NCBI GenBank assembly: GCA_025084515.1 | Contig: JAJAGP010000019.1 | Coordinates: 908,001-972,000, forward strand | Reading direction: 5' to 3' | DNA: 64,000 nucleotides | Source of the DNA: Ancistrus triradiatus | Taxonomy: Eukaryota > Chordata > Actinopteri > Siluriformes > Loricariidae | In this document: positions 63,948-64,000 of the stretch, piece by piece | How positions within the stretch are numbered: the stretch's first letter is position 1 | How the letters are laid out: every line of letters begins with the position of its first letter | Position numbers and translations under genes: made by a program | The notes under the pieces: generated by a model | What the model was told of the DNA's origin: nothing | Seen by the model: only the letters and a program-made list of their open reading frames with translations | Database searches by the model: none

Positions 63948-64000
63948 GGTTGCCAGATCCCATGAAAGAATCCCGCACCAAGTCTATGTAAATATTCCTA

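Noticed and set aside
1..64000. CRISPR arrays, operons, phage or plasmid features
   Set aside because: All protein-coding genes are vertebrate with introns; repeats are transposons and microsatellites without spacer structure.

Overview
The window is nuclear genomic DNA from a vertebrate, almost certainly a teleost fish. It has short exons with GT-AG introns, three conserved vertebrate genes, and a dense load of typical fish transposons: Tc1/mariner, hAT, PIF/Harbinger, RTE and CR1/L2-like LINEs, and tRNA-derived SINEs. The SINE carrying the 3' tail GTAAGTCGCTCTGGATAAGG occurs at least eight times. That suggests an otophysan such as a catfish or characin, but this is an inference. There are no operons, CRISPR arrays, rRNA genes or canonical tRNA genes.

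Gene layout. (1) 1112-3884 (+): the last three exons (189 residues) of a protein I do not recognise. (2) 4477-12804 (-): AMDHD1, imidazolonepropionase of histidine catabolism, nine exons, 432 aa, convergent with gene 1. (3) 18097-26107 (-): SNRPF, the Sm-F core spliceosomal protein, four exons, 86 aa; its first coding exon holds only the ATG. (4) 37637-55755 (+): NTN4, netrin-4, ten exons, 581 aa. (5) 63450-63947 (-): a tentative two-exon 3' end of another gene. AMDHD1, SNRPF and NTN4 are neighbours on human 12q23 as well, so this is a conserved syntenic block. CCDC38, which lies between SNRPF and AMDHD1 in human, is not visible. The place convergent with AMDHD1, held by HAL in human, is taken by the unidentified gene.

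Nearly everything else is repeats. 12.9-17.9 kb and 18.2-22.4 kb hold Tc1-like elements and a PIF/Harbinger-type MITE. 26.4-37 kb holds a second Harbinger-like element with a MADF/Myb-like ORF relic, LINE ends, two more Tc1-like copies and a MITE with long perfect inverted ends. The NTN4 introns hold a pogo-like element, a pair of inverted 0.8-kb repeats around exon 3, and a full-length Tc1-like element. 56.3-60.8 kb is a hAT-like element with an 8-bp target duplication, split by an RTE-type LINE.

I found no convincing new biological system. The observations most worth checking are the two unrecognised coding signals, inverted repeat pairs that flank single exons of AMDHD1 and NTN4, the GC-AG intron in AMDHD1, and the protein-domain relics inside small DNA transposons. 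Exon boundaries were placed by eye from splice signals, reading-frame continuity and remembered family sequences. Repeat boundaries without a stated target-site duplication are approximate.
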